Assembly (NCBI RefSeq): GCF_016741875.1
Contig: NZ_JAERRF010000012.1
Coordinates: 165,794 to 229,793 of the forward strand
Source: Streptomyces coffeae
GTDB lineage: Bacteria > Actinomycetota > Actinomycetes > Streptomycetales > Streptomycetaceae
DNA: 64,000 nucleotides
Reading direction: 5' to 3'
The notes under the pieces are model-generated. The model saw nothing but the letters and a program-made list of their open reading frames with translations. It made no database searches and had not been told where the DNA came from. Position 1 is the stretch's first letter, and every line of letters starts with the position of its first letter. Below are positions 7,936-15,944 of the stretch, piece after piece. A program made the translations under genes and the position numbers.

Positions 7936-8616
7936 ATGGGGCAGCCGTACGACGCCACCCCGTATCTGCCCCCGCGCGGAGGACTCGCGGCGCATCGGCG
8001 AGCCGCGGCGGGTTGTCGGGGCTGCCCGCTGTTCGAAAACGCGTCACAGACCGTGTTCGGAGCGGGCAGCCCCTCGGCTCGGCTCATGCTCGTCGGCGAG
8101 CAGCCGGGCGACCAGGAGGACCGCCAAGGGGAGCCGTTCGTCGGGCCGGCCGGCGGTCTGCTGAGGAGGGCACTGCGGGAGGCCGGTCTCGACGAGGCGC
8201 AGGCGTATTTCACCAACGCGGTCAAGCACTTCAAGTTCACCATCGCGCCACGGGGCAAGCGCCGGATCCACAAACCACCCAGTCTGCGGGAGGTTTCGGC
8301 CTGCCGACCCTGGCTGAACGCCGAGTTGCGCCTGATCGGCCCGGAGGTGGTGGTGGCGCTCGGCGCCACCGCGGGCAAGGCGCTGCTGGGGCCGTCCTTC
8401 CGGGTGACGAAGGACCGGGGCACCCTCATTCGCCTGCCCGGGGAAAGGGTATCCGGGAGAGACGGTGCTCCGGCTCCGACCGCCGGGGCAGAGGGCTTTG
8501 TTGTCCCGACACTCCACCCCGCGGCGGTTCTGCGTGCCGAGGATCGTGAGGCACGGTACGCGGGCCTCGTATCGGATCTCCGGCTGGCGGCCCGGGCACT
8601 GGCTGACGGGTCGTAG
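7936..8616 (+). CDS. udgX: UdgX-type uracil-DNA glycosylase
   Basis: A 226-aa family 4-like uracil-DNA glycosylase. It has motif A as GEQPGDQED (residues 54-62), the PFVGPAGG loop, TLHPAAVLR near the C-terminus, and the KRRIHKP insertion (108-114) that defines UdgX. In the studied Mycobacterium UdgX, the His of this loop (His112 here) covalently traps the deoxyribose after uracil removal. CxxC at 27-30 and Cys122 are iron-sulfur ligands; the fourth ligand position of ordinary family 4 enzymes appears as His98 in AVKHFK (my inference). Start ATG at 7936 follows AGGAGG. It stands alone and converges on the next gene. Confidence 0.93.
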   Translation: MGQPYDATPYLPPRGGLAAHRRAAAGCRGCPLFENASQTVFGAGSPSARLMLVGEQPGDQEDRQGEPFVGPAGGLLRRALREAGLDEAQAYFTNAVKHFKFTIAPRGKRRIHKPPSLREVSACRPWLNAELRLIGPEVVVALGATAGKALLGPSFRVTKDRGTLIRLPGERVSGRDGAPAPTAGAEGFVVPTLHPAAVLRAEDREARYAGLVSDLRLAARALADGS

Positions 8617-8708
8617 GCCGGTGTGGACGTCAGGTCGGGGTGGACGCGGCACGCCACGATGCCCGCACCGCCCGCGCCGCGACCAGCGCCCTCGGGCGCC
8701 TGGAGCGC

Positions 8709-9446
8709 CTATGGGCGCTTGAGCCAGTCCCGGTAGTGGGTGGGGGCCAGGTCGGCGCCTTCCGGCGCGGTGAGCACCTCTCCCGTGATCACACCGAACA
8801 TGCCCGCCTTGTCATCGGTGACCACACGGCGACCGTCGGGTCGGGCGTCCAGTGTGATCCGGCCCAGCTCGTCGAGCGGGAACACCTCGGGGCCGCCGAT
8901 GTTGCGGATGCCCCGCAACGGGGGGCCGGAGGCGGTATCCGCGACCGCGGCGGCGATGTCGGCGGCCGCCATCGGCTGCACGGGGGTGGACGGCAGCCGG
9001 ACGATGTCGCCGTCGGTCGTCCAGGACATGATCGGTTCGATGAACTCGAAGAACTGCGTGGCCCGCACGATCGAGTACGGCGTCGGCCCGTTCGCGAGAG
9101 CGTTCTCCTGGATCGTCTTGGCCCGGTAGTAGTCGAGCTGGGGCACCTGGTCCACGCCGACGATCGAGAGAATCACCACGTGGTGTACTCCGGCCTCCTC
9201 CGCCGCGGTTCCGATGGTGTTCATCGATGTTTCGAAGAATTCGATGGAGGAGGCGTCGAACGCGGGGGAGTTCGTCAGGTTGATCAGCACATCGGTGCCC
9301 GAGAGGACCTCCTTCAGGCCCTTGCCGCTGAGCACGTCGACCCCCGTCGACAGCGAAGCCGGTACCACCTCGTGTCCGGCCGCTGTCAGGAGCTCGACCA
9401 CCTGGGCGCCGATCCGGCCGCTTGCCCCCAGGACTGTGAACTTCAT
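8709..9446 (-). CDS. NmrA-like / atypical SDR NAD(P)-binding protein
   Basis: A 245-aa Rossmann protein with the N-terminal dinucleotide motif VLGASGRIGAQVVELL and the atypical-SDR pattern (TDVLINLTNSPA, VILSIVGVD, YYRAK). Relatives include NmrA-type redox sensors and NAD(P)H-binding quinone or sugar-nucleotide oxidoreductases; the canonical SDR catalytic Ser-Tyr-Lys is only partly kept, as YYRAK. Start ATG at 9446 gives the usual MKFTVLGASG opening. It is transcribed convergently with udgX (92-bp gap with a small GC palindrome at 8686-8699) and divergently from the cupin gene. Substrate unknown. Confidence 0.88.
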   Translation of the reverse strand: MKFTVLGASGRIGAQVVELLTAAGHEVVPASLSTGVDVLSGKGLKEVLSGTDVLINLTNSPAFDASSIEFFETSMNTIGTAAEEAGVHHVVILSIVGVDQVPQLDYYRAKTIQENALANGPTPYSIVRATQFFEFIEPIMSWTTDGDIVRLPSTPVQPMAAADIAAAVADTASGPPLRGIRNIGGPEVFPLDELGRITLDARPDGRRVVTDDKAGMFGVITGEVLTAPEGADLAPTHYRDWLKRP

Positions 9447-9902
9447 GACGCACCCTTCGTCGAGTGTTCGGATTCCTGAGGCGTCCGGTTCCCGAGGTGT
9501 CCGGGGAAGCCTGCCATGCCGTTGTGTGCGGCGGATGGCGTCAAGGCAATGACCACGACGAGCGGGGCCGTCGTCACACCGCGCCGTACCGCGCACGCCC
9601 GGCTTCCCGGCGGCTCCGGAGGGGAATCCGTCGCCTGACACCACGGTACGCCCGACCGTGCGACGGCCGCAGCGTGGCCGATCGGAGGCGGCCACAAGGG
9701 GTGGCCTGTACCGATGCGCAGTAGTGTTGCGTACGAAGCCGGTCCGCTCCGGCGCTCGGCGCCGGACGGCGGGCGGCGGTTGCTTGATCCACGCGACGAG
9801 GCGACATGCGGGCCGTATCGGCCGAGGCGTTGTGATGTGACGCGGCCACCTGTGACCACACCGTTCGGCCCTCCATGTCGGCGCCCGGACGGAGGTGGCG
9901 TG
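9447..9902. other. Divergent intergenic region, no gene seen
   Basis: 456 bp between the NmrA-like gene and the cupin gene. Open frames here lack Streptomyces third-position bias and ribosome sites. It should hold both promoters; I see no clear operator. Confidence 0.5.
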
Positions 9903-10349
9903 ATGGCGAACGACGAGCCGACGGCCCACCCTTCAGCGAACCAAGGGCATCGATCGGAGGCATGGAGGACCGCTCTCACGGTGATACAGGAGGCGAAAAC
10001 ACTTGTCGTTCCGGAGGGTGCGCACGCCATGACGGTGGTGGTCGAGTTCCCTCCCGGAGACCCTGGCACACCGCCCCACCGGCACTTCGGACCGGCCTTC
10101 GGCTATGTGCTGGAGGGGGAGATGCTGTTCGAGCTGGAGGGAGAGCCGGAGCGGGTGATCCGGGCGGGGGAGGCGTTCTGGGAGCCGGGAGGCGATGTGA
10201 TCCACTACCAGGACGGCAACCATCGTACGGACGTACCGGTCCGGTTCCTCGTGACCATGATGTGTCTGCCCGACAAGCCCATGCTTGTCCTCGTCGACGA
10301 GAAGGAGCTGGAGCAGCGCAAGAACAGGCGTGCGCCCCGGCCGTCCTGA
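9903..10349 (+). CDS. Cupin-domain protein
   Basis: A 148-aa single-domain beta-barrel protein. The cupin metal-binding motif 1 is visible as PPHRHFGPAFGYVLEGEMLFEL (starting near residue 57; two His and a later Glu), and motif 2 as GDVIHYQDGNH (near 99). Such proteins are small-molecule-binding or dioxygenase/isomerase-like; a single cupin without fused domains does not show which. Start ATG at 9903 has GGAGG 7 nt upstream. It is divergent from the NmrA-like gene. A small GC hairpin at 10427-10442 may terminate it. Confidence 0.9.
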   Translation: MANDEPTAHPSANQGHRSEAWRTALTVIQEAKTLVVPEGAHAMTVVVEFPPGDPGTPPHRHFGPAFGYVLEGEMLFELEGEPERVIRAGEAFWEPGGDVIHYQDGNHRTDVPVRFLVTMMCLPDKPMLVLVDEKELEQRKNRRAPRPS

Positions 10350-10637
10350 CGGCCCTCCAGCACAAACACGTGTGAAGAAGAGGAATTCTATAGGTCGTTG
10401 CCGGTTCCGCCCCCGGCTGTTTCCGTGGCGCGTCGGCGCGCCCGAAAAAGCCAGGTCCTCTTCGTTCGTGTCCGCATTTCCGGGAGCCGTGCCATAGGTG
10501 CTCGCGCGCATATCCCGCCGGGTCCGCCGCAGCACGTCGAAAGGGCATCGAAGAATTCATGGTGACCCGCTCGGCCGCCCGGCACCGCCGGGTACGGTCT
10601 CCTGCGTCAGCGCAATGTCCAGGGAGAGTTCAGGTGT

Positions 10638-10879
10638 CCCGGTGCTTCTGCGGCGGCGGTACGGCACCCTTCCGGCGCCTGGGTCGCCTGCGACCTGGCA
10701 CACCGTGCCCCGCGCGCGGCCGTCGCCCCGCCCGAGGCGCTGATCGCCGTCGACATCCTCCGTGCCGACATGCGCGTCATGGACGGCTACCGCTACGACG
10801 CGGGTGAGCGGGCGCGGGTGTCCCGGTCCAGGTGCTGTATGACGAGGAGGACGGAACCGCGGAGGGCGCCGAGCGGTGA
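10638..10879 (+). pseudogene. Remnant of a type II thioesterase, frameshifted
   Basis: Within the 700-bp gap 10350-11061 no intact gene is found, but one stretch reads as the C-terminal part of an NRPS/PKS type II thioesterase. The frame containing EALIAVDILRADMRVMDGYR (10731-10790) matches the LPxhRADxxhxExY segment of these enzymes; the intact thioesterase at 50036-50797 in this window has PMRADYRLAETY there. A shift near 10818-10820 then moves to the frame reading VPVQVLYDEEDGTAEGAER and a TGA at 10877-10879, equivalent to the VPVxVxxGxxDP segment. The N-terminal half, including the GxSxG serine, is absent. This is decayed biosynthetic DNA beside the Hpg operon. Confidence 0.6.
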
Positions 10880-10959
10880 CGGCCGCTCAGCCCGAAGGGG
10901 GCCTGGCTGCGCCGGAAAAGCCCTGGAACCGCCGCGGGCGGGACCGGCGCGAAGGCCTG

Positions 10960-11061
10960 TATGCAATTATTTAATGTGGTCTTCCCGCACTGAAGTCGAC
11001 TGAATTAGAGTGCGTCTCATCGATGTGAACATGCGAGTCTAATTGTCGGATGGGGGATATC
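10960..11061 (+). promoter_or_regulatory. AT-rich leader of the Hpg operon with an inverted repeat
   Basis: The 100 bp before hmaS are clearly AT-richer than their surroundings. They contain an imperfect inverted repeat, CGACTGAATTAGAGT (10997-11011) against AGTCTAATTGTCG (11036-11048), close to the start codon. This is a plausible promoter/operator; the regulator is unknown. Confidence 0.35.
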
Positions 11062-12093
11062 GTGACCGCGCACGATGTCGAGTACATAGAGATTTACACC
11101 AGCGACCAGCAGAAGACCACGGACTATTTCGTGTCGCTGTTTGGATTCCGTGAAAAGGCGAAAGGTGTCGCGGAAGGACTGGATTCGGTACTTCTCGTCC
11201 AGAACCAGCTCCATCTTGTCGTCTCCGCGGGCCCGGGCGCGGCGGAATTCCTCGCCGCGCACGGTGACGGCATTTGCGACATCGCCTTCTCCTGTGCGGA
11301 CGCCGCCGCGGCCCGGGACGGCGCGATCGCGACCGGAGCCATCTCCCTCGCCCCCGCCGACGCCCCGGTGCCCGTCGTGTCCGGCTTCGGGAATGTGCGC
11401 CACACCCTCGTCCAGCGCGCCGCCGGCGAGGAGCGCGGACTGCCCGTCGGCCGGTCCTGGACCCCGGTGGCGGCCCCGGCCGCCCACTCCGACGACGCCC
11501 CCGAGCTGCGCCTCCTCGACCACATCGCCGTCTGCCTGGAGGCGGGTCAACTGCACGACGTGGTCCGCTTCTACATCGACGGCTTCGGCTTCGAGCAGTA
11601 CTACAGCGAGTACGTCGCCGTCGGTGAGCAGGCCATGGACTCCATCGTGGTCCGCAGCCCCTCCGGCGGAATCACCTTCACCCTCATCGAGCCCGACCCC
11701 GCGAAGAAGCCGGGCCAGATCGACGCGTTCCTGAAGCGGAACGGCGGCGGAGGCGTCCAGCACCTGGCGTTCCTCGTCGACGAGATCATCCCGGCCGTCC
11801 TGGAGTTCGAGGCCCGCGGCGTCGAGTTCCTTCAGACGCCGGGCACTTACTACGACGCCCTCGCGGAGCGGATCAGCGACCTCGACGAGGGGATCGCCGA
11901 CCTCCGCAAGACGAACGTGCTCGCGGACCGCGACGAATGGGGCTACCTCCTCCAGCTCTTCACCCGCTCCCCGTTCGAGCGGCGCACCCTCTTCTTCGAG
12001 CTGATCCAGCGGCATGGAGCCCAGGGCTTCGGCAGCGCCAACATCCGGGCGCTGTACGAGGCCGTGGAGCGTGCCCGGGAGATCAGCTCGTGA
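11062..12093 (+). CDS. hmaS: 4-hydroxymandelate synthase (HPPD family, HmaS-like)
   Basis: A 343-aa non-haem Fe(II) dioxygenase of the 4-hydroxyphenylpyruvate dioxygenase family with two glyoxalase-like halves. The metal triad is visible as His154 (LLDHIAV), His234 (VQHLAFL) and Glu313 (LFFELIQ). HPPD and HmaS share this scaffold; the HmaS role (benzylic hydroxylation of 4-hydroxyphenylpyruvate to 4-hydroxymandelate) is assigned from its place in front of the Hmo/HpgT fusion and prephenate dehydrogenase. Start: GTG at 11062 preceded by GGGGGA at 5 nt is preferred to the ATG at 11050, which has no ribosome site. Its stop overlaps the next start by 4 nt. It is the first step specific to Hpg. 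Confidence 0.9.
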   Translation: MTAHDVEYIEIYTSDQQKTTDYFVSLFGFREKAKGVAEGLDSVLLVQNQLHLVVSAGPGAAEFLAAHGDGICDIAFSCADAAAARDGAIATGAISLAPADAPVPVVSGFGNVRHTLVQRAAGEERGLPVGRSWTPVAAPAAHSDDAPELRLLDHIAVCLEAGQLHDVVRFYIDGFGFEQYYSEYVAVGEQAMDSIVVRSPSGGITFTLIEPDPAKKPGQIDAFLKRNGGGGVQHLAFLVDEIIPAVLEFEARGVEFLQTPGTYYDALAERISDLDEGIADLRKTNVLADRDEWGYLLQLFTRSPFERRTLFFELIQRHGAQGFGSANIRALYEAVERAREISS

Positions 12094-14561
12094 CCGTTCA
12101 CCCCGCCAACGACCACGCACCACCGCCGCTGTCCCTCGATGAATTCGAGGCCCGCGCCCGCGCTCGCATGCGGCCCGAGGTCTGGGACTTCATCGAGGGC
12201 GGGGCGGGCGAGGAGCGCTCGCTCGCCGCCAACCGGCAGGCGTTCACCCGCACCCGGCTGCGCACCCGCGTGCTGACCGGAGCCGGGGAGGGCGATCCGG
12301 CCACCACCGTCCTCGGGCGGCGGTGGGCCGCACCGCTGGCGGTGGCTCCGATGGCATACCACACGCTGGTGCACCGCGGGGGAGAGATGGCCACCGCCGG
12401 TGCCGCGGGCGCCGCGGGCATCCCCCTGGTCGTGTCCACCTTCGCCGGGCAGCCCTTCGAGGACATCGCCCGCGCCGCCGACTCCCCGCTGTGGTTGCAG
12501 GTCTACTGCTTCCGGGACCGCGAGACCACCCGCCGTCTCATCGAACGCGCGGAGCGCGCGGGCTTCGAGGCCCTGGTCCTCACCGTCGACACCCCGCGCC
12601 TGGGCCGCAGACTGCGCGATCTGCGCAACGGCTTCCGGCTGCCGCCGCACATCACCCCCGCCAACCTCCCGGTGGAGGGCGCGGACTACTCCTCCCCCTG
12701 GGAGCACAGCCGCACGGGTATGGACCCCTCGCTCGACTGGTCGGTCGTCGACTGGCTGCGCTCGGTGAGCGGTCTGCCGGTGCTCGTCAAGGGTGTCATG
12801 ACGCCGGAGGACGCCGCGCTCGCGGTCGCCGCGGGTGTCGACGGCATCATCGTCTCCAACCACGGCGGACGCCAACTGGACGCCGCACAGGCAACGTTGG
12901 ATGTACTCGCCGACGTCGCCGCCGTGGTCGACGGCCGCCGCGCACTCCTCCTGGACGGCGGGATCCGCCGCGGCGCCGATGTTCTGGCGGCCCTCGCGCT
13001 CGGCGCCGATGCCGTGCTCCTGGGACGGCCGATCCTGCACGGGCTCGCCGTGGCGGGCCAGGAGGGCGTGGCCCAGGTACTGGACCTGGTCGTCGACGAA
13101 CTGACGGAGGCCATGACGCTGACCGGGACCGCCACGGTGGCCGACGCGGACGCCTCGCTGCTCGCCGCCCCCGCCACCGCGGCGCGCCTGTCCGTGCCCG
13201 GCTCCGCTTCCGTGCCCGCGTCCGCCCGCAGCTCCGGGGCCGCGACGCTGCGCAGGGAGCAGCTGCACGACAGTGTGTCCGACCCGGTTCTCGACACCAT
13301 GAACTTCCTGAACGAGATCACGGGCCGTTTCCCCGACGCCGTCTCCTTCGCCCCCGGCAGGCCGTACGAGGGGTTTTTCGACACGGAGGAGATCTTCGGG
13401 TTCATCCGCCGCTACGTCGACCATCTGACGGCGGGCGGCTCGACGCCCGACGACATCAGAACCGCCGTCTACCAGTACGGTCCGACTGCCGGGATCATCC
13501 GAGACCTCATCGCCGACTCGCTCCGCACCGACGAGGACATCGACGCCGCGCCGGAGTCCATCGTCGTCACCGTGGGCGCGCAGGAGGGCATGCTGCTGAT
13601 CCTCAGGGCGCTCTTCCGCGACCCGCGGGACATCCTGCTCGTCGCGAGCCCCTGCTACGTCGGCATCACCGGCGCCGCCCGGCTGCTCGACATCCCGCTC
13701 CGGCCGGTCGAGGAGGGCGAGAACGGCATCGACTGCGCGGCACTCGAAGCCGTCGTGGTCGCCGAGAAGGCGGCGGGACGGCGCCCCCGGGCCTTCTACG
13801 TGGTACCCGACCACTCCAACCCCTCCGGCAGCACCATGCCCCGTGAGGCCCGCGAAGAACTCCTCGCCCTCGCCACGCGGCACGATCTGCTCATCGTGGA
13901 GGACAGCCCCTACCGGCTCGTCAGCCCCGGCCGTCAGCAACCCACCCTGAAGTCGCTCGACCGCGAACGCCGGGTGGTGCACCTGGGCTCGTACTCCAAG
14001 ACGGTCTTCCCCGGTGCCCGCATCGGATTTGTCGTCGCCGACCAGCCCGTGGTGGACGACCGGGGCAGCAGCCTCCTCGCCGACGAACTCGCCAAGATCA
14101 AGAGCATGGTCACGGTGAACACCCCAGCGATCAGCCAGGCGGTGGTCGCCGGGGCGCTGCTGGCCTCCGGCGGCAGCCTCACCGCGCACAACGAGCTACC
14201 CGCCAAGCACTACGGCGATGCCCTGCATGTCATGCTCGAGCAGCTCGACCGGCAGTTCACCGCCATGGGTCTCGAAGCGCGCGGCGTCAGCTGGAACCGG
14301 CCCAGCGGCGGTTTCTTCCTCGCGGTGCGCGTCCCGTTCGAGGTGGACAACACCGTACTGCTGCGCTCGGCCCAGGAGTTCGGCGTCATCTGGACACCCA
14401 TGTCGTACTTCTACCCGGAGTCGGGCGGCGAGCGCACGATCCGGCTCTCCTTCAGCTATCTGAGCCACACGGAGATCGAGGAGGGCGTCGGGCGGCTGGC
14501 CGCCTTCCTCCGCGCGGAAATCGAGCGCTCCGCGGGCGATCGGGAACACGGCGGGACGTGA
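12090..14561 (+). CDS. Fused 4-hydroxymandelate oxidase - 4-hydroxyphenylglycine aminotransferase (Hmo-HpgT)
   Basis: An 823-aa two-domain protein. Residues about 10-360 are an FMN-dependent alpha-hydroxy acid oxidase: WDFIEGGAGEE at the start, the active-site SNHGGRQLD with catalytic His258, and the phosphate loop LGRPILHGLA. It should oxidise 4-hydroxymandelate to 4-hydroxybenzoylformate. A 30-residue Ala/Ser-rich linker follows. Residues about 392-815 are a fold-type I aminotransferase like HpgT, with DHSNPSGSTMP and the PLP lysine Lys637 in GSYSKTVFPGARIGF; it transaminates the keto acid to L-4-hydroxyphenylglycine. In the CDA and glycopeptide clusters these are separate genes; fused versions are known in some Hpg pathways. 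GTG start overlaps hmaS by 4 nt, and the next gene starts 3 nt after the stop. Confidence 0.93.
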   Translation: MTVHPANDHAPPPLSLDEFEARARARMRPEVWDFIEGGAGEERSLAANRQAFTRTRLRTRVLTGAGEGDPATTVLGRRWAAPLAVAPMAYHTLVHRGGEMATAGAAGAAGIPLVVSTFAGQPFEDIARAADSPLWLQVYCFRDRETTRRLIERAERAGFEALVLTVDTPRLGRRLRDLRNGFRLPPHITPANLPVEGADYSSPWEHSRTGMDPSLDWSVVDWLRSVSGLPVLVKGVMTPEDAALAVAAGVDGIIVSNHGGRQLDAAQATLDVLADVAAVVDGRRALLLDGGIRRGADVLAALALGADAVLLGRPILHGLAVAGQEGVAQVLDLVVDELTEAMTLTGTATVADADASLLAAPATAARLSVPGSASVPASARSSGAATLRREQLHDSVSDPVLDTMNFLNEITGRFPDAVSFAPGRPYEGFFDTEEIFGFIRRYVDHLTAGGSTPDDIRTAVYQYGPTAGIIRDLIADSLRTDEDIDAAPESIVVTVGAQEGMLLILRALFRDPRDILLVASPCYVGITGAARLLDIPLRPVEEGENGIDCAALEAVVVAEKAAGRRPRAFYVVPDHSNPSGSTMPREAREELLALATRHDLLIVEDSPYRLVSPGRQQPTLKSLDRERRVVHLGSYSKTVFPGARIGFVVADQPVVDDRGSSLLADELAKIKSMVTVNTPAISQAVVAGALLASGGSLTAHNELPAKHYGDALHVMLEQLDRQFTAMGLEARGVSWNRPSGGFFLAVRVPFEVDNTVLLRSAQEFGVIWTPMSYFYPESGGERTIRLSFSYLSHTEIEEGVGRLAAFLRAEIERSAGDREHGGT

Positions 14562-14564
14562 CAC

Positions 14565-15665
14565 ATGAGGAGCGCGCTGATCGTGGGGACGGGGCTGATC
14601 GGTACCTCGATCGCCCTGGCGCTCAGCAGGAGCGGGGTCACCGTCTACCTGGACGACCGAGACACCACGGCGGTCAGAACCGCGGAGGCCCTCGGTGCCG
14701 GCTACCTGGAGCCGCCGCCCGCCCGGGTCGACCTCGCCGTGCTCGCCGTGCCGCCGGCGCACGTCGGCGCCGTGCTCGCCGACTGCCAGCGCAAGGGCCT
14801 GGCCCGCGCCTACACGGACGCGGCGAGCGTCAAGGCCCGGCCGCACGACGAGATCCGCGCCGCCGGCGGTGACCCGGGCAGCTACGTCGGCGGCCACCCG
14901 CTGGCGGGCGCCGAGCGCTCCGGGCCGCTCGCCGCCCGGGCGGACCTCTTCGAGGGCAGGCCCTGGGTTCTGACGCCCTCCCCGCAAACCGACCGCGCGA
15001 CCCTCAACCAGGGCCTGGAACTGATCTCGCTCTGCGGCGGTGTGCCCATCCTCATGGACACCGATGCCCACGACCGGGCCGTGGCCCTGACCTCGCACGC
15101 CCCACATCTGGTCGCGTCGATGATGGCCGCCAGGCTGGAGGAGGCGAACAGCGAGTACATCCGGGTGTCGGGCCAGGGGCTGCGAGACGTCACCCGCATC
15201 GCCGGGGGCGACCCCGCGCTGTGGAGCGACATCCTGACGGCCAACGCCGACGCGGTCGCCGACGTCCTGGAGGCGTACGCGGCCGACCTGGAGCAGATGA
15301 TCTCGGTGCTTCGCGCCCAGCGCGGCGACGACGAGCCCGCACGCGAGAAGGCGTCCGCGGAACTGGAGGAGATGCTGCGCCGGGGCAACCGCGGCCACGC
15401 CAGGGTTCCGGACAAACGCACCTCCCTGCCCATCGAGTTCATCGCCGTCCCGGTGGCCGTCCCCGACCAGCCCGGCGCGCTCGCCCGGTTGTTCTCCGCG
15501 GTGAGTGCCGCGGGGGTCAACATCGAGGACGTCCACATCGAGCACTCCCTCGACAAGCCCCGCGGCCTGGTCGAACTGCTCGTGGACGTGGCGTCGGTGA
15601 CGATCGTACGGCGACTGCTCGACGAGAACGGCTGGGCCTGGCAGGAGGAGGTCCCGCTGGTCTAG
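14565..15665 (+). CDS. tyrA: Prephenate dehydrogenase with C-terminal ACT domain
   Basis: A 366-aa TyrA-type enzyme. The NAD-binding motif VGTGLIGTSIALAL is at residues 7-20, the prephenate-binding GGHPLAGAERSG near 108, and an ACT-like regulatory domain (VAVPDQPGALARLFSAVSAA) at residues about 298-360. It converts prephenate to 4-hydroxyphenylpyruvate, the substrate of HmaS, so the operon draws directly on the shikimate pathway without passing through tyrosine. Such dedicated copies are typical of Hpg-containing clusters. Start ATG at 14565 lies 3 nt after the fusion gene, so expression is coupled. The ACT domain could give tyrosine feedback; that is inference. Confidence 0.93.
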   Translation: MRSALIVGTGLIGTSIALALSRSGVTVYLDDRDTTAVRTAEALGAGYLEPPPARVDLAVLAVPPAHVGAVLADCQRKGLARAYTDAASVKARPHDEIRAAGGDPGSYVGGHPLAGAERSGPLAARADLFEGRPWVLTPSPQTDRATLNQGLELISLCGGVPILMDTDAHDRAVALTSHAPHLVASMMAARLEEANSEYIRVSGQGLRDVTRIAGGDPALWSDILTANADAVADVLEAYAADLEQMISVLRAQRGDDEPAREKASAELEEMLRRGNRGHARVPDKRTSLPIEFIAVPVAVPDQPGALARLFSAVSAAGVNIEDVHIEHSLDKPRGLVELLVDVASVTIVRRLLDENGWAWQEEVPLV

Positions 15666-15944
15666 GGCCCCGTCTTCACAGGGTCCGCCCTGCTCCCGAC
15701 GCCTGGCACGGCCCGATCCGGGCGTGGTCAAGGACGCGGAGCGGGCGGCCCGGGTGGCCGCCCGGCGCATGGGCATGGAGCCCGCCGCGATGGCAGCGAG
15801 GTGTCCCCTTCGTCGGTGATGCTCCGTGCACACGCCCACCTGCGCCGACGGCATCACCGTGCGGTTGCATGAAGCTGACACGCTCCGCTCGATTCCGTCG
15901 AATTGCGCCTAGTGTGTCCCGCGACCTACCGAGGGAGCGGTTTC
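15666..15944. other. Intergenic region with a GC hairpin
   Basis: 279 bp between the Hpg operon and the UbiB-like gene. GGGCGGCC (15743-15750) pairs with GGCCGCCC (15756-15763) over a 5-nt loop and could end the Hpg operon. A short frame nearby (KDAERAARVAARRMGMEPAA) has coding-like third positions but no start; it may be a relic. A promoter for the downstream gene should lie near 15880-15930. Confidence 0.4.

Noticed and set aside
11943..14189. 748-codon minus-strand open frame opposite the Hmo-HpgT fusion
   Set aside because: Same GC-shadow effect; the plus strand carries complete catalytic motifs of two enzyme families.
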